NCBI GenBank assembly: GCA_900074885.1 | Contig: FJUW01000002.1 | Location: forward strand, 1,315,001 to 1,379,000 | Origin: Rhynchosporium graminicola | Lineage: Eukaryota; Ascomycota; Leotiomycetes; Helotiales; Ploettnerulaceae | Length of the DNA stretch: 64,000 bases | Reading direction: 5' to 3' | Shown: piece by piece, positions 1 through 12,694 of the stretch | How the letters are laid out: each line of letters opens with the position of its first letter | Position numbering within the stretch: position 1 is the first letter of the stretch | Position numbers and translations under genes: made by a program | The notes under the pieces: model-generated | Told to the model about the DNA's origin: nothing | The model's input: only the letters and a program-made list of their open reading frames with translations | The model's database searches: none

Positions 1-3000
1 GGGTTTACATATGAATCGAGTCATATCGACACCAACGTGCTTCAATGTTTGGATGAGCTTGCACAGGGGCTCTGGGCTTCGTCTGATTCGGAAGATATTC
101 TAGATCCAATTGAGGTGTATATCGGTTTAGACTCTGGCTTCCGAACACCGGATGGCGCACAGTTCTGGGCCGTATCAGACGTAGACGCCGAGACGGGCTC
201 CCTCACCATCTATGTTTCTAGATATGCATCTGACCATCAGAGTACGCTCCTCCACGCATATCTGTCTAATCGTGGGTGCTCACGCCATGCTTGCTTTGCG
301 ACTGAAATTGCCGTTGCGGATGCGATTGCAGGTCGACCTCAGACAAGTTTGCCAAAACGATTTGTACAGGACATCAAGCTTCTTACGCCATCCGACATTA
401 TTCTATTCTTTCAACATCTCAAAGTTTCTGATCAAGAAAATGGGGATACATTGGTGGGCCAGGTGAGATCTTTGCTGGAAGAGCAAATTCTTGATGGACC
501 ATCCTTCGCCCAACTACGAGAATTGGATACTGCAGGATATCTCAGCGGCAAAATTCCGGAGCAGATGATCATTGAATCCCGAGGACTTTGGTACGAGAAG
601 CACGGATACCAACATTTCGATATCGATGTCGCTTTGAAAGTGTTCCGAGATGTGGCAGCGAATTTTGTCGATATTTTGTGCTCGAGGCGCCATGACGACC
701 TGGAAAAAATCACTGATGTACTTGAATCAGTCATCACTGCTGAAGGGTTCGACGCGTACTCGGATATAGTAGCATTGGCGATATTCTGTGCTGCTAGAAA
801 GGCTGCTTTTAACGAAATCTACCTTGAGGTCTCGGATCGGAATCCACTGTTCAACGAATATTCAGATCAGGCCGGCGCTTTTTCAGAGCTCTTTGCCTTA
901 GGATCGAGGTGTGAGGATTACTTTGATCTCACCCCAAGCGCATTTGGGAAAATACTGTCAGATCGCCATCGCGAACACTATAGCAAGCCGCACAATCAGC
1001 CCCCTCTGCAGATCGAGTACGCCACTGGATACGCCTCATCCTATGCTGTTGCCCAGATTGACATTGATGATACAGTGAAAGAGTATGAAATGCCAGCATA
1101 CCAGCGTCTCACTTACTTGAGTGTATTTGCAATTCCAGGTACGTCTGAAGCCTTATAACCTTTTTCGAAGTTTAATTGACAAGATATCTAGCTTTCATTG
1201 ACATTATGTTATTGACTACAACCGGTCATGGCCTGTATCTCAGCTCATTCATGTCCGACCCTGAGAAGAGAAGTGCCACCATAGCTCTGATGATATCGCT
1301 CCCTCTATCAAGCGCCATTGGCACGTGGATTGCCATCGGAGGCAGCTACTACCTCAACTCGGTGGCGTTCCCGGCAGCTAATATGTACATCATTACCCGC
1401 CTGACCGCAGGTCTTGTGGTCATGCTCACTATCGGACTGTCAGGCTTTGTGATAGTATCTGCTGTCTTCGCGAACGTGCGGGATGGCATTGTGTTCTTGT
1501 TGTACTTCACCGCCCTGACAACCTACCTCACGCTACTGGCTGTTCTTTCAAGTTACCAGTATCTAGGATCCAGCTTCCAAAATGGCAGAACTATTATTCT
1601 ATCTTCTGTTCCTATTCTTTTTGTCGCCCCGATTATCACCCTCTTTGTCGAGGGCTACGATACTGTTATCTACCTTATCGCTCTGTACATATTCATCGGA
1701 GTCCTGGTTCTCGGTGCTCGAAGGATAGGATCTCAGTGGGTAAACTGGTATCACACGATCAACGCCATCGACGACAACAAGCTTAAAGAATGGTACGTCA
1801 AAGTTAAAGGACAAGGGAACAAAGACGTCTTCAGTGGAATGACTGATCCAGCTGCGTTGGTTCTGGCGCGAAGTTCTCTTCTTCAGGATGTCAAGAAAGA
1901 GCGTGCGAAGCGAATCTGGATGCCTGCCACCCCTGATCCCTTGGTTAATCAACTTGCCAAAGGATGGGAAGCCACCATATTTCTTCTGGAATGGTACTGT
2001 CGTCTTCAGGGTTCCAAGCAGCCAATCCCCTACAGTTCTACTTGGAATGTCCAAGTCAAGGTTGGTCTCGCAAGTCTGATCGAAGCTCAGAGAGGTATCC
2101 GGCTTCACAACAGCTTCGTATTGTGGCGTCAAGCTGGTGACGAGGTTATTTGCGGCGTTCTTTACTTCTTGATCGCACTTTTGGATCGCTGGGTCGAGCT
2201 TCTATCGGGCGGTAACCTTCTCGGCCTGGCGGCAGGCAACTCGAATACGGTTCGAAAGGCCACTGGTCTCGGACTGGCATACTATTTGATTGGCTCTGTC
2301 ATCTTGGACTACAGGTCTTACTCACTGATTCATCTGATCGAAGCCCAGAGCCCTGAACCAATTCGATCAGCTGAATTCATCCGGGACGCAGTTGTCAAGA
2401 CCGCGAAGACTAGGCGCAACTTATACTTCTCCACTCTGGGCAAGTTTCTTTCCGTGCATGTCTGGTCGCTGGCTCTCACCACGGCGATTTTGTTCATTCT
2501 GGATGGCACTTTGCTTGGACTTGAAGTATTCGGGGCCTTTGTTGGCTGCTACAGCGGTTTGTTACTTTATCAGGCAAGTTTTGGTTCTTTTACGCAGGTT
2601 CAGTTCGCCCCGTGCTAACCCATACCAGTATAATAAGATATTTTCTGGTTCTAGAACGAAGAAGCCCTTGCTCATCGCTATTGGTATCGCGTTTCCACTC
2701 GGCATGGTTCTCAGAGGATTGCAACCCACAAAAATATACAGTACTATTATTCCTCTGGGAGTTGCCACCTGGATAGCCGCACTTTTGTCCATCAAAACTG
2801 CCAAGATCAGTGTTCCCAGAAAGCCAGTCAATAGAGATCCAAGCAACCAGGGATTGTTCCACGCTTACTCTGGGCTCGGAGAAGACCAACACTGGGGTCA
2901 GGGCGAGCTCTCAAAGTTTTTCAATGATATCACTGCCGCAACACTTGGCTTTACTAGCAGCACCGAAGCAAACAGTCTTCTTGGCATTGAGGTTCGCGCC

Positions 3001-6000
3001 ATTTTGATGTCATGCAGCGAGCAGTATCTTTCCAAGCCAGCAGCGAAAGCATTCCCGGACTCATATAGCATTGTCGGAGAAATTAGTAAGAAGTGGAATG
3101 ATGGTACAATCAAGATTCAACTAGTGTCGATGCATCGGCACATTCCTTCCAAGGCCAACATTAGAGCACTCAGCTGCTTCAGTAGCGATGGTGAGCTACA
3201 GGTTCTGATCAATATGCCTGACGAAGGCAACTCCAAAGGCCGGCCATTTGCGGCAAACAACTACCAGTTTATAGCAGAGATTCTGCTACACGCAGGAGCT
3301 GAATTCCTGATGGGCATGTCGCATGAACGCTGCGTACTTATAGAATCACTTCCCGCTTACCGACAGGCCAGTGGACACGAGAAATACAAAGTTTCGGAAA
3401 GTATCCGGAGAGAGATAGCAAAAGATGAATCGCCAGAGACTCGAGCTGTAGCTATTGCAAATTCGAAAGCAGAGTTGCTTCAGCAAGCCTGCTTTGGCCT
3501 AGATTGTGATCTCATGTGGGACAAGATGCCTGGTGAAATCAGGAGCATGTTCTTTCGCCGCTGTATGGGTGAGCGAGCCGATCTCACAACGGCCAATTCT
3601 CAATGGCTTAAACGAGTTCTCTTGAAGGACTCGAAAATCGATCTGCCAGCGTTCGTCACCCAGTGCGACTTTGGCGTTCTGCTAGCAATGAACAAGCTCA
3701 GATTCTTCCGTTCCCTGAAAGGAGACGAATCATTCGAGAAATCGGACGATTTCTTACGCAGAAAAATCGCAACTGCCAACAGTGATGATTTCAGATTCGA
3801 GCCCGAGCCTTCTTCTTTTCAAAAGTTCGTCCTCGGCCCACTAGTTGGTACTTACCACGGAGTCGGGACATGGCTGAAGTTCTTTATCGTCTCGCTAGTG
3901 GCAGATCCGGAGTTCCATAGAGAATTGAGATTCACACTGGCAACGAGGTCACAGCTGTTTTCCAACTCAGCAACTTTGTTCCTCTCCGCTATTTGGTTCG
4001 TTGCGAAGAAAGCCCAAAATATTCTCATACCGTGGTTTCTGGTAGGAAAATCTTCCTTCTTTGCTCTAGTCCCATCGCTAATCATAATACATAGTTTCAC
4101 AACCGAGAGAAGGCACAAAAGACATGGGATGGAACCAAGGGAACGGTATACTCGCTGAAGAAGAACCGTCTCATCATCCAGAGTCTCGACGAGACTTCAA
4201 CATCTTTCTTCCACATTCGCCCGCAGAAGGATTTCAAACTGCACAAGTACGCCAAGCTTCTCGAGAAAGAGCCCGAAAAACCTAGCGAAATGCTGGGGGT
4301 TAGCCATTTCACCAAGGGAATGCTTTTACAGGGCAGAGAAGTATATTTGAAGGGCGTCTTGGTGAACGAGTATCAATATGAATATGCGAACCAAATTACT
4401 GGCGGCGTCTTAAGGAAAAACCGCAATCCTCGCATTCCGCTATCTCGCACATGTATTACAGGCGAAGACATGTTCCAGACCGTCCATTACAACAAGAAGG
4501 GCTTCATCGAATCTGGAAGTTACGTGTTCAAAGATACAGAGAGTCTCGTTCGTTTCAAGTACCACTACAGGAAGAATGCTCAGTTCGACGATGAGCTTCT
4601 CCGGGCTGAATTCATCTTCCCTCATGTCACCTGTAATATCAATTGGTGCGCCCCTCCGGCTCGGCACGCAAGCAAGATGGAACGCTGGATTCCCAACTCG
4701 CGCGTAACAGAAGCTACATTTGTCCGTGGAGAAGATGTTTACGAAAGTACATGGTTCTACGATCATCAGCATCATCCTACTATCACGACTACTCTGAACG
4801 GCGAATATTGCGATACTCCTGATTTAATCCTTGAGGACTGGCTGAGTGTGCTAAAGAAGCCTATCAACTGTAACTTCAGAATGGACAACCCTCTACTGGA
4901 TTTCCCTTCACTAAAGACGAATTTCTTCTCGCGCCAATTGCGACTAAACGTCAAGCGTTCACCAATCTCAACCTCACGAGCCAGATCCCAACTATGGAGG
5001 GCATGGAAGAATGACAAATACTTTGATGGCGTCCTGACACGATACCTCGACGAAAAGCTCCTTCGTTATGAACCACTTCTGAAGCCTTACTGGAAAAAGC
5101 GAGACCGCGGTGCATTGACTGGAGCTGAAGGCTACTTGATCATGCACACCGATGCGATCATGGCAAGTTCCGAGCTCTCTAACGATATCAGTTCCTGGAC
5201 TCCATTGGCCATCAAACTTGGAGACCTCCACGGGTTCGGTCAAGGTGGAGACGCCCTCATGTTTACCAGAAGCCAGACTTTACAACCGGATACGAACGAC
5301 AATTTGCATGTAATGGCTGTCGATACTGGAACATGGCCTAACGAAGGTGGTGGAGTCTCCGCTTGTCGTCGTGACGTGGTCAACAACTTGAAATCCATCA
5401 AGTGGCATATGGTTGTTGAATCTGCCAATGATTTCGGTCTTGTAGGTTCCAAATCAGCCACCATGTTTGAATGTCCACTAACTTTGTTTAGCCAAAACAT
5501 CAGATCGAGGAGAATGTACAATCATTGAAGGTTGTTCCCCTATGGGGACTGGACTTCTTGCATCCAGTGCACGGGTTCGTAGATCCTTTCCAAATATCTC
5601 AGACACCTACTAACCGTCTAGTGTTTTCCACAACAAACTAGACAGCGAAGTCAACCCTGCGGCTAGAAATGCCAAGTTCGAAGATATCCAAAAGACCTTC
5701 ATTCCAGCCTTGACCGCATTAGTAAAAGCTGCCCGTGCAAAGACACTTTCCACTAGCGACATTCACCAGGCCACTAGAGCGCTAGTGGATATAAATACCT
5801 ACTTCGAAGGACCTCGTCACTGGGCTTCCGTCTGGACGAGTGAAGTAGTGAAGAATGCATGGAGAAATCTCTGGTTGTCCGAGACTTTACCTAATACTAA
5901 GCCTCCTTCTGAATGGTTTGAGACGGAGTTACCCACCCTGGGACATCTGGATGCAGCTATGGATTTGTGGTTCAGATGTAAGTGCTTTTCACGACCCGAC

Positions 6001-7649
6001 ATTCTGCAAAGCTAACACACACAAAGACCTTTTCATCTTCTCCATACCTGTCCCAGAGCATATCCCGGCAGTGTTTCAAGCATCTCATCACAGTGTTTCG
6101 GCATCATATGGTGTCGTCTGCAAGATGAAGAGAAACTGCACGCTCCAGATCTGGGATCATGCCATCAGTTGGCGAGAGACGAACCTCTATTTGTCTTCTG
6201 CATTGTGTGTATTGCAGCCATACGTGCGGAACTCACTCCTGGGATTGATGCGAGTGACTGCAGTTCTTGCGCTCCATCATGCTGATCAGATCCTGCCTTG
6301 CGCAGACTTCTTCAACATCGGATGGGAGATCGAGGTAGGGTCACACTACGGAAACGTAGAACATCGCAAAAAGTTTGCGCGTAAGGTAGACCCTGTGGTC
6401 AATGGTATTCCGGATATGAAGGTCAGTCCCTCTGTCACTTCTATGTCTAATTGCCATGCTAATATGTGATAGAAATTCTCTCCTGTTGCAGAAATATCAT
6501 CGGAAAAGCCGACAGTCACCATGTTGTCCCACGTCTGGTTCGCAAAGGATATTAAAACAGCCATCCTAGCAGCCAACGTTATTGTAAACGAGTGGGGCTT
6601 CAAAGATTACCAATTGCATATCTACGGTGCATTGGATAAAGACCCGGTGTACTCGGCGGAGTGTCAGGAAATTCTGGCTTCCAAGTCGCTTGGTAGCAAT
6701 CTCATGCTCATGGGTACTTCAGACCCCAAAACTGTCCTCGCGACCTCGGTTAGTCTTTCTCTCGATATCTACATAGGATATCCGCTAACCAGTTACGCAG
6801 TGGCTCTTCCTCAACTCTTCCGTTTCGGAAGGTCTTCCATTAGCCCTAGGAGAGGCAGCACTTACCGGAGTGCCAGTCGTCTGTACTGACGTGGGAGCCT
6901 CCCTACGAGTTCTCACCGACAAAGATGACGGTTCACGGTTCAGCGAAGTTGTAGCTCCCAACGACGCACAATCGCTTGCACGCGCCCAAATCAACATTCT
7001 CGCGATGATAGGCGAGTGGGCTAAATACGCCGAAGACAAGCCCGGCGAGGAAGCACCCATCCTACCATTCAAACCGGGCCCAGAAGACGTCGCTAGAATC
7101 ACAGCGCGCATGTACGCGAAGAAGACACAGCGAAGAAAACTCGGACTCATGGCACGCAACATCGTGCAGAAGGCGTTCAGTGGCGAACGTTACCTGCGTG
7201 AGCACGAACAGATGTTGTGGATTGGAAAATGTACATCTATCCAAAAGAAGGGAGAGGATTTGGAGGAGTTTAGCTCGGGGTACAATGACTTTGTCGATCT
7301 AGATACGACGCTCATTGCGCCTACAGCCATGTGGTCTCGGACCCGACCATCGTCTGGAAGAACGTCGTTCTCCAGCGTCAACGAGGATGATAATAATTCG
7401 GTCCGTGAGTCGGTTTGGGGTAATGCTCCGGCTGAGGGCAGGCGTGGTCGCGCAAAGACTCCAGCTTCGATATACAGTACTTCACCAAGCGGAACACCAG
7501 GTATGCTTAGTCCAAAGGGCTCCAATGAGAACCTTCCACTGTGGGCAAATCGCCCGAGGAGTATCAGTAGAGGCAGGAGTCCAAAGCCTTGGACGGCTGA
7601 ACATTCGTACTCGAGGAGTCGTTTGTCTAACGTATCTACTTTTGTATAG
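1..7649 (+). CDS. Large polytopic GT4 glycosyltransferase (PelF-like), 5' partial
   Basis: Nine exons join in frame: 1-1138, 1192-2573, 2629-4041, 4095-5441, 5492-5574, 5622-5977, 6027-6421, 6473-6748 and 6801-7649, giving 2412 residues. The frame is open at base 1, so the N-terminus lies outside. The second and third exons encode many hydrophobic segments, so the protein is a multi-pass membrane enzyme. The C-terminal part carries a GT4 domain: a glycine-rich donor loop (GTWPNEGGGVS, about residue 1723) and, about residues 2131-2150, WLFLNSSVSEGLPLALGEA, the nucleotide-sugar-binding E-x7-E-type motif. The tail is Ser/Arg/Gly rich. Size, membrane region and PelF-type GT4 domain resemble the fungal family of Aspergillus fumigatus Gtb3/Gt4C, implicated in galactosaminogalactan synthesis. 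That role here is inference; the other genes of that cluster are not in the window. The second intron uses a GC donor. Confidence 0.85.
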
Positions 7650-8056
7650 AGCGAGCTTACAGCTGGTCATGTCATAGAATGTAGTTTAGATATTCCCTCA
7701 ATAATTTTAATGAATTCACTAAAAGTTAGGACTCAATGCGATGAAAATGTTCTCGATCGATAGCTTACATGAAAAACGACCTCTTGTTGACCACAAAATT
7801 ATCTCTGTTTCCATGCTATGAATAGTCCCCGCAGCACAGCTCGAATGCACAACCTCCGAACTGTATTTGAAAAGCCTCAAACTAAGACCCTACAAAGCAA
7901 CACTAGCAAAAGACTTCCTCGAAAGCACTCGTAGCTTCACAGTGAGCTCTTTACATACGCCTTCTGCAGAACTGCCGATAGAAGCCAACTGGTCTCTGGT
8001 AAAATCAACCACGCAATCCTTCTAACACCTGCCCGCTCGGTCCCAGGGATGATGTT
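7650..8056. other. Intergenic, convergent 3' ends
   Basis: This stretch separates the 3' ends of the GT4 gene and a minus-strand membrane-protein gene. I see no coding sequence or repeat in it; it presumably holds both 3' untranslated regions. Confidence 0.5.
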
Positions 8057-8602
8057 TTATGAGCGTGACTCTGTACCGCATGGGCAAAAAGCAAGCTCGG
8101 TATAATTAATGATACGTTGACTCGCAAATCGATGGGCAGCAATGTGGAGAACAACGGGGATGTAGAGAAGCGTTTTCTTCTTCCACGTATTGTGTGGATG
8201 GTCCAGGTTGGCTTTTCCGAGCCAGGAGTCAACAGGAAACATGAACGATGCATTCTTCTTGAAATGCTCCCAACCAGCACCAAACCAGATTGTGTGTAAG
8301 AACAAGCCGAAGTAGTTCCCGAAGGTAAATCCGATGACGTTCAGGGCAATGTGTGGTCGGTATGAGAAAGAATCGCATCGTCCGTGTGCAGCTGCGTAAA
8401 ATAATCCCACGGCGCCGTAGCAGACGATGAAGAAAAAAATCATGCCAAGGAAGAAATACGCAATGAAGAAGCCGGCGACTTTGTATTTTTCCAGGTGGAT
8501 AGTTCCCTCTGGCTGTTCTCCCTGGTATTGGACATCCTTCGGCTTTTCCTTCACTGCACTCTTCTCGATTGCAGTACTCTCCCACATTGTAGTCTTCTCC
8601 AT
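8057..8602 (-). CDS. Small hypothetical multi-pass membrane protein
   Basis: Single-exon reading frame of 181 residues starting at MEKTTMWES. A charged, soluble N-terminus (about 50 residues) precedes hydrophobic segments: one around VAGFFIAYFFLGMIFFFIV, a second around HIALNVIGFTFGNYFGLFL, and a shorter one near LLYIPVVLHIAA. I do not recognise a family. The frame stays open upstream to 8923, but that extension lacks character and overlaps a duplicated noncoding motif, so I start at the Met just before the charged region. It could instead be an integral membrane protein of a lineage-specific family, or a chance frame; the alternating hydrophobic and loop segments favour a real gene. Confidence 0.5.
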   Translation of the reverse strand: MEKTTMWESTAIEKSAVKEKPKDVQYQGEQPEGTIHLEKYKVAGFFIAYFFLGMIFFFIVCYGAVGLFYAAAHGRCDSFSYRPHIALNVIGFTFGNYFGLFLHTIWFGAGWEHFKKNASFMFPVDSWLGKANLDHPHNTWKKKTLLYIPVVLHIAAHRFASQRIINYTELAFCPCGTESRS

Positions 8603-9520
8603 TGTCGCAGCAATGTAGTGTGTTAGTTTTCTTATCCTTCGTAAGGTGAAGCGAGGAAGGCTGGTGTATGTCTCCTCAATTGTTTCAGTGCGAGCGAGGA
8701 GGTTGTAAGGTGAAGCTGGTGTGATCAAACTGGTGAGTACGTCTGGGTTTGTCTGCGGCTTTTGCTTGTCCAACAAAACATGCGAGAGAGAGATTGTGCT
8801 TGTAGTAAATCCAGATGTTGATGTAAATTCAAGGTTCTTTGGTTGTGGACGAACCATCCAGACTTGGAATATGTGCACTCGCACAAGCCTTGTGCCTTCC
8901 CAAAAGTCAGGAGACACCCACACCTGAGTGGAGGTAACACATCATGCCTCATAATTATCCCAAGGCTTGGAATTATCAACACCTGAAAAGGTAGAGAAAG
9001 GTTTCTATCTCCGTTGGAGATGAATATTATTGTCACGGCATGACTACTAGGTAGATCGACATCCTTGTTGAAACCCCTAATGACACGACTTGATCGAACC
9101 ATCCAGATACGGATTATGTGCTCTTCCACCTCTGTAGATTCTCCATCAATTTGCGTATCTGTGATTATCACAATGCTTCGACTCGCCTTGCCTTATTGGT
9201 ATGTTATCCTTGTTACCAAATACCTAGGTATTGTTGACTCGCTTAATTCGACGACAAGCGACCACGCTCAGGACTCCCCGGCAATGCTCGTTCCCCGTTT
9301 CATGCGCCTTGACAGACAGCTTTGCCATTGTATATATCTGATACCCCGCATGGATTATTTCCAACACGAGATTGGACTAGGATTCAGCTTTGAGATAATA
9401 AACTTTACTGACACATCTGTAACACGCTGCCAAACGCTCGAGAAAGTAACCCGAATACTATAACATTTTACGATCTTCCTTTATCTTTCCGGACCTTCAT
9501 CCACCATCCACTCAGGAAAG
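8603..9520. other. Intergenic, divergent promoters with a duplicated motif
   Basis: Region between two divergent genes. It contains two similar copies of a GAACCATCCAGA-led motif at 8851-8879 and 9097-9125 (24 of 29 positions alike by eye). No convincing coding sequence is seen; the overlapping minus-strand frames here look like chance. Confidence 0.45.
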
Positions 9521-11255
9521 ATGCAAGATTCCACCGAACAGCTCAAAATGCCGGAGACTGCCACCTCTCAAGAGCTATACGCATGCAACAGCTGCAAATG
9601 TGAAATCCCCACCCATCTCGCAAGAGTTTCTTGCCATAGCTGTCCAAACCTCCACCTCTGCGCAAACTGCCACATCATCAAAAACTTCCTCCCACCACAC
9701 ACCAAATCGCATTCCGCGATGGTCTTTAAGGAATCAGGCATTGTCGTCCCTCTACCACCCGGCTTCTCAAAGAAACCCGCACCTGCACTGCCACCGAGAC
9801 CAAAATCACATTTCGACAATGACCCAAACAATTCTACGAAAGCAAAGGCAGCGGTTAAAGAGAAGGACAAAGAGCCAGAGCTTGGCGCTTCAAATTGGGG
9901 TACCTTGTGGAACATCATGAAAGCACCGCTTGAAATGAAAGGCAAGAAGTCAAGGAGAGGAAGTGCGGGTGCCGATGGAAATCTTGAAGTGCCCGAAATG
10001 GGAGATGCAACCGGCGCGCCAGAAAATGCAGCAAATGATGAAACGGTAGCTTCGGGGGAAACTGCAGTCCTAGCTACGCCACGGAAGCCGGTCAGAAGAG
10101 GTATTGAACGGGTGGACAGTACAGCAGCGACTGTTCCTTCGTATCCACAGCCAGAGAAGTGGGAAGCGCTGTTTGATGGAGACTCGACTCCGACCCCTAT
10201 TTTCGTAGCCCTCATGAGCACGATTTTCAATCATTTAGATACAGACCACACTGGATTCTTGAGTCCAGAGACCTATTCTGATTTTCTGGATACGCAGGGC
10301 TGTGAGGAGAACATATGTATGTATTTTTCCATACCCAAGAGCATCGGACGGAGCGATGGACGCAAGGCTAATGAATCATGCAGGGAAACAAGCTCTAGAA
10401 AGAGCAGAAGGTGAACACAGCAAAGAATTAGCGGATCTCGAGTTGAGCCTCTACTTCGCCGACCTGTTAATCTCGCATGTTCTCAAGTTTCGCTTACGAA
10501 CTCCATCTGCTAGTCCCAACGCGAAGCCGCAATCGGCCGTCAGGCGGAAAATCAGAAACTCGCTACAGTTCGATGCAAACATGCCCATGATCTCGAGACA
10601 GGGTTTCATCGATGTCTGTAAAGTGGAGTATCTGAAAGATCCGAATATGGGACATGAGTATTTGGGGAGGGTGATAAAGGAGTATGGGATTTGGAAGGAG
10701 TTGGGAGATGTGCCGAGGGAAGTGCTTCCTGAAAAGTCCGTTTCCAAGTTGTTGGGAGAAATTACTCGGGAAACAAATGCCAAGAGTCTTGGAGTGAAGC
10801 AAGAAGCTAGTACGAGGGAAAGGAAGGATCCAGAAACTGACAAGTCTCATGCCGCTGATTCGACGCACGTATCAGATCCAGAGACATCTCAGGAAATGGA
10901 TTTCGAAGACTCAAGCTCACTTAAGTTTGATGAAAACAAGTCAGCACACATCCTTTCTCATATCGAAATAGAACATCTGGTCTCGCCCATGGCTTTAGGA
11001 TCTCCAGCTCTGCCATTCAAGCTCAAAGGAGGAGAGAGCAAGATCGCCGCTATCGCAAACGGGCAGGACTTCGATCCAAGTCAGGAAAAGCAACAGGACA
11101 GCATCGAGGATGAGATTTGGGATGAGAAGATCTCTTTGGAGGCGAGCTTGATAAATGAGAAGGCAGAGGCAGAGATCGTGGATGTTGAGAAGCCCAAGGA
11201 CAATGCAAATGGGGCCAAGACGCCGTCATTGGAGGATTTATACAGCCCGAACTAG
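9521..11255 (+). CDS. ZZ-type zinc-finger-like / EF-hand-like protein, probable DUF7514 family
   Basis: Two exons, 9521-10316 and 10384-11255, intron donor GTATGT and acceptor GCAG, giving 555 residues. Near the N-terminus ACNSCKCEIP, SCHSCPNLHLCANCH and the later HTKSH form a C-x2-C array with terminal histidines, as in ZZ-type zinc fingers. A long low-complexity linker follows. The stretch KWEALFDGDSTPTP leading into FNHLDTDHTGFLSPETYSDF contains an EF-hand-like loop (D-x-D-x-T-G). The region around this and the second exon (ISRQGFIDVCKVEYLKDP) resembles the fungal DUF7514 domain; this assignment is from memory and unsure. The C-terminus is acidic and disordered. Function is unknown; a regulatory or scaffold protein is the safest description. 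Confidence 0.75.
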
Positions 11256-12694
11256 AGGTGGAGAGAATGGCAGCAGCCGTGAAAACGGAGTGCATAGGGA
11301 CAGGAAATGTATTTTTTAGAACAACAGATCTTCAATTGGGAGGCGTTTCCTAGATACGTACAGCGGCCTTGGAAATGGAGTATATAAGGATAGAACAACG
11401 GGTATTTTTTTCTTTTTTTTTTTAGAAAGATGGGATTTCATTTGAGAAGCGTTCTCAAGACCAAAGATATCCCAACCAATTTTCCCAGAAACAATTCAGA
11501 ACAAGCATCATAATAAGCCAATAGACCCTACACCCGTAGCGGAATGCCGCAATTGAGGTTATATTAGTGACTTGCTGCATTTGGAGCCCGCTTCGTCCTT
11601 TTGGAACTTCCTTTTTGTCATTCGCGGCCCTTGACGTTAATGGAACTTGATCTAATCCGATGTATGAGTTAGGTCAGTGCGATTAGACATGTACAAGAAC
11701 TAACTATTGTGTAGAAGCCCAGATACCTACCTAGCAACCAAAGAATATATCAAAGATGTAGGATAGGAGTCGAATTGGATATTTTGGGGGCAACCGCATA
11801 TAAGGTTTGATTGAGTCTTCGAGAGCAAGCACGCTTGACCGAGGTTTACCCAGACAGGGGAAGAATAATCAAATCAATAAGCTCTACGAAAGGTCGTGGA
11901 GACCCTTTTTTTCCCCCCCAGCCTTTCCTTGAGAGGTTTCCTTACCCCTGTTCTCGCATAGATTATGTCAAAATCGTCTTCGTCATGAAGCCATGAGACA
12001 CACATACATACCCCACACCCAAACTACGTGTGTTGCCTTAGCTCGCTAAAGAATTGCCTTAGGGAAATAGTCAAAGGTAGAGACAAGGGGGCGAGTCTAG
12101 TACTTCGAAGCCCAAGGAAATCACCTACGAGAAACAATCTAGGACAGTGTAATCTCTTCAGGTTGAAAGCTTTAATTATTCAGTAGATAGATGATTGATT
12201 AGTTCGGGTACTGCGTGGTGATTTAACAGGAATTAATAGGGAGGATTAGGCTGACGGGGGTGATTCCTCGCTTAATTTATCGACATAAACGTTGCATGAG
12301 TGCCCATTGCAGGGCGAGGAATAGGTGCAGGTGTGCCTTGTGACAACGGCTTAAATGATGTCCAAATTGTTAACACAACTTAGGCTCATTTCAATGTGTT
12401 TGTAGTCGAGGGATATATCGTTAGAACGTTCAATGCTGCACGAAAGGCATTTCGGGCTCTAATTATGAACAGGTCGCACGACAGAGGGACACAGAAAAAG
12501 AGATGATGTTAGTAACGAGCAATCATCATCCTGTGCTTGTCGACTTAAGTATATACAATAATAACACCATCTAAATTGCCCAGGGAAGAACTTCAACGCT
12601 CGGGAAACACCGTTACCAACATCCAGATCCGATTCTAAACGACCCATTGACAAAAAGAGAACACAAGTTTCTATTTTTCAAGTACACGGTACAC
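11256..12694. other. Intergenic, no gene seen
   Basis: About 1.4 kb between convergent genes. It has short T and A runs near 11400-11425 that may belong to the 3' end of the upstream gene. No reading frame with coding character and no repeat stands out. Confidence 0.45.

Noticed and set aside
1192..2573. Membrane region of the GT4 gene as a separate transporter or chitin synthase gene
   Set aside because: Exon phases join it in frame to the neighbours, and the chitin synthase QxxRW and EDR motifs are absent.
8725..9171. 148-residue minus-strand frame in the divergent promoter
   Set aside because: No domain, overlaps a duplicated noncoding motif, and lies between two better supported genes.
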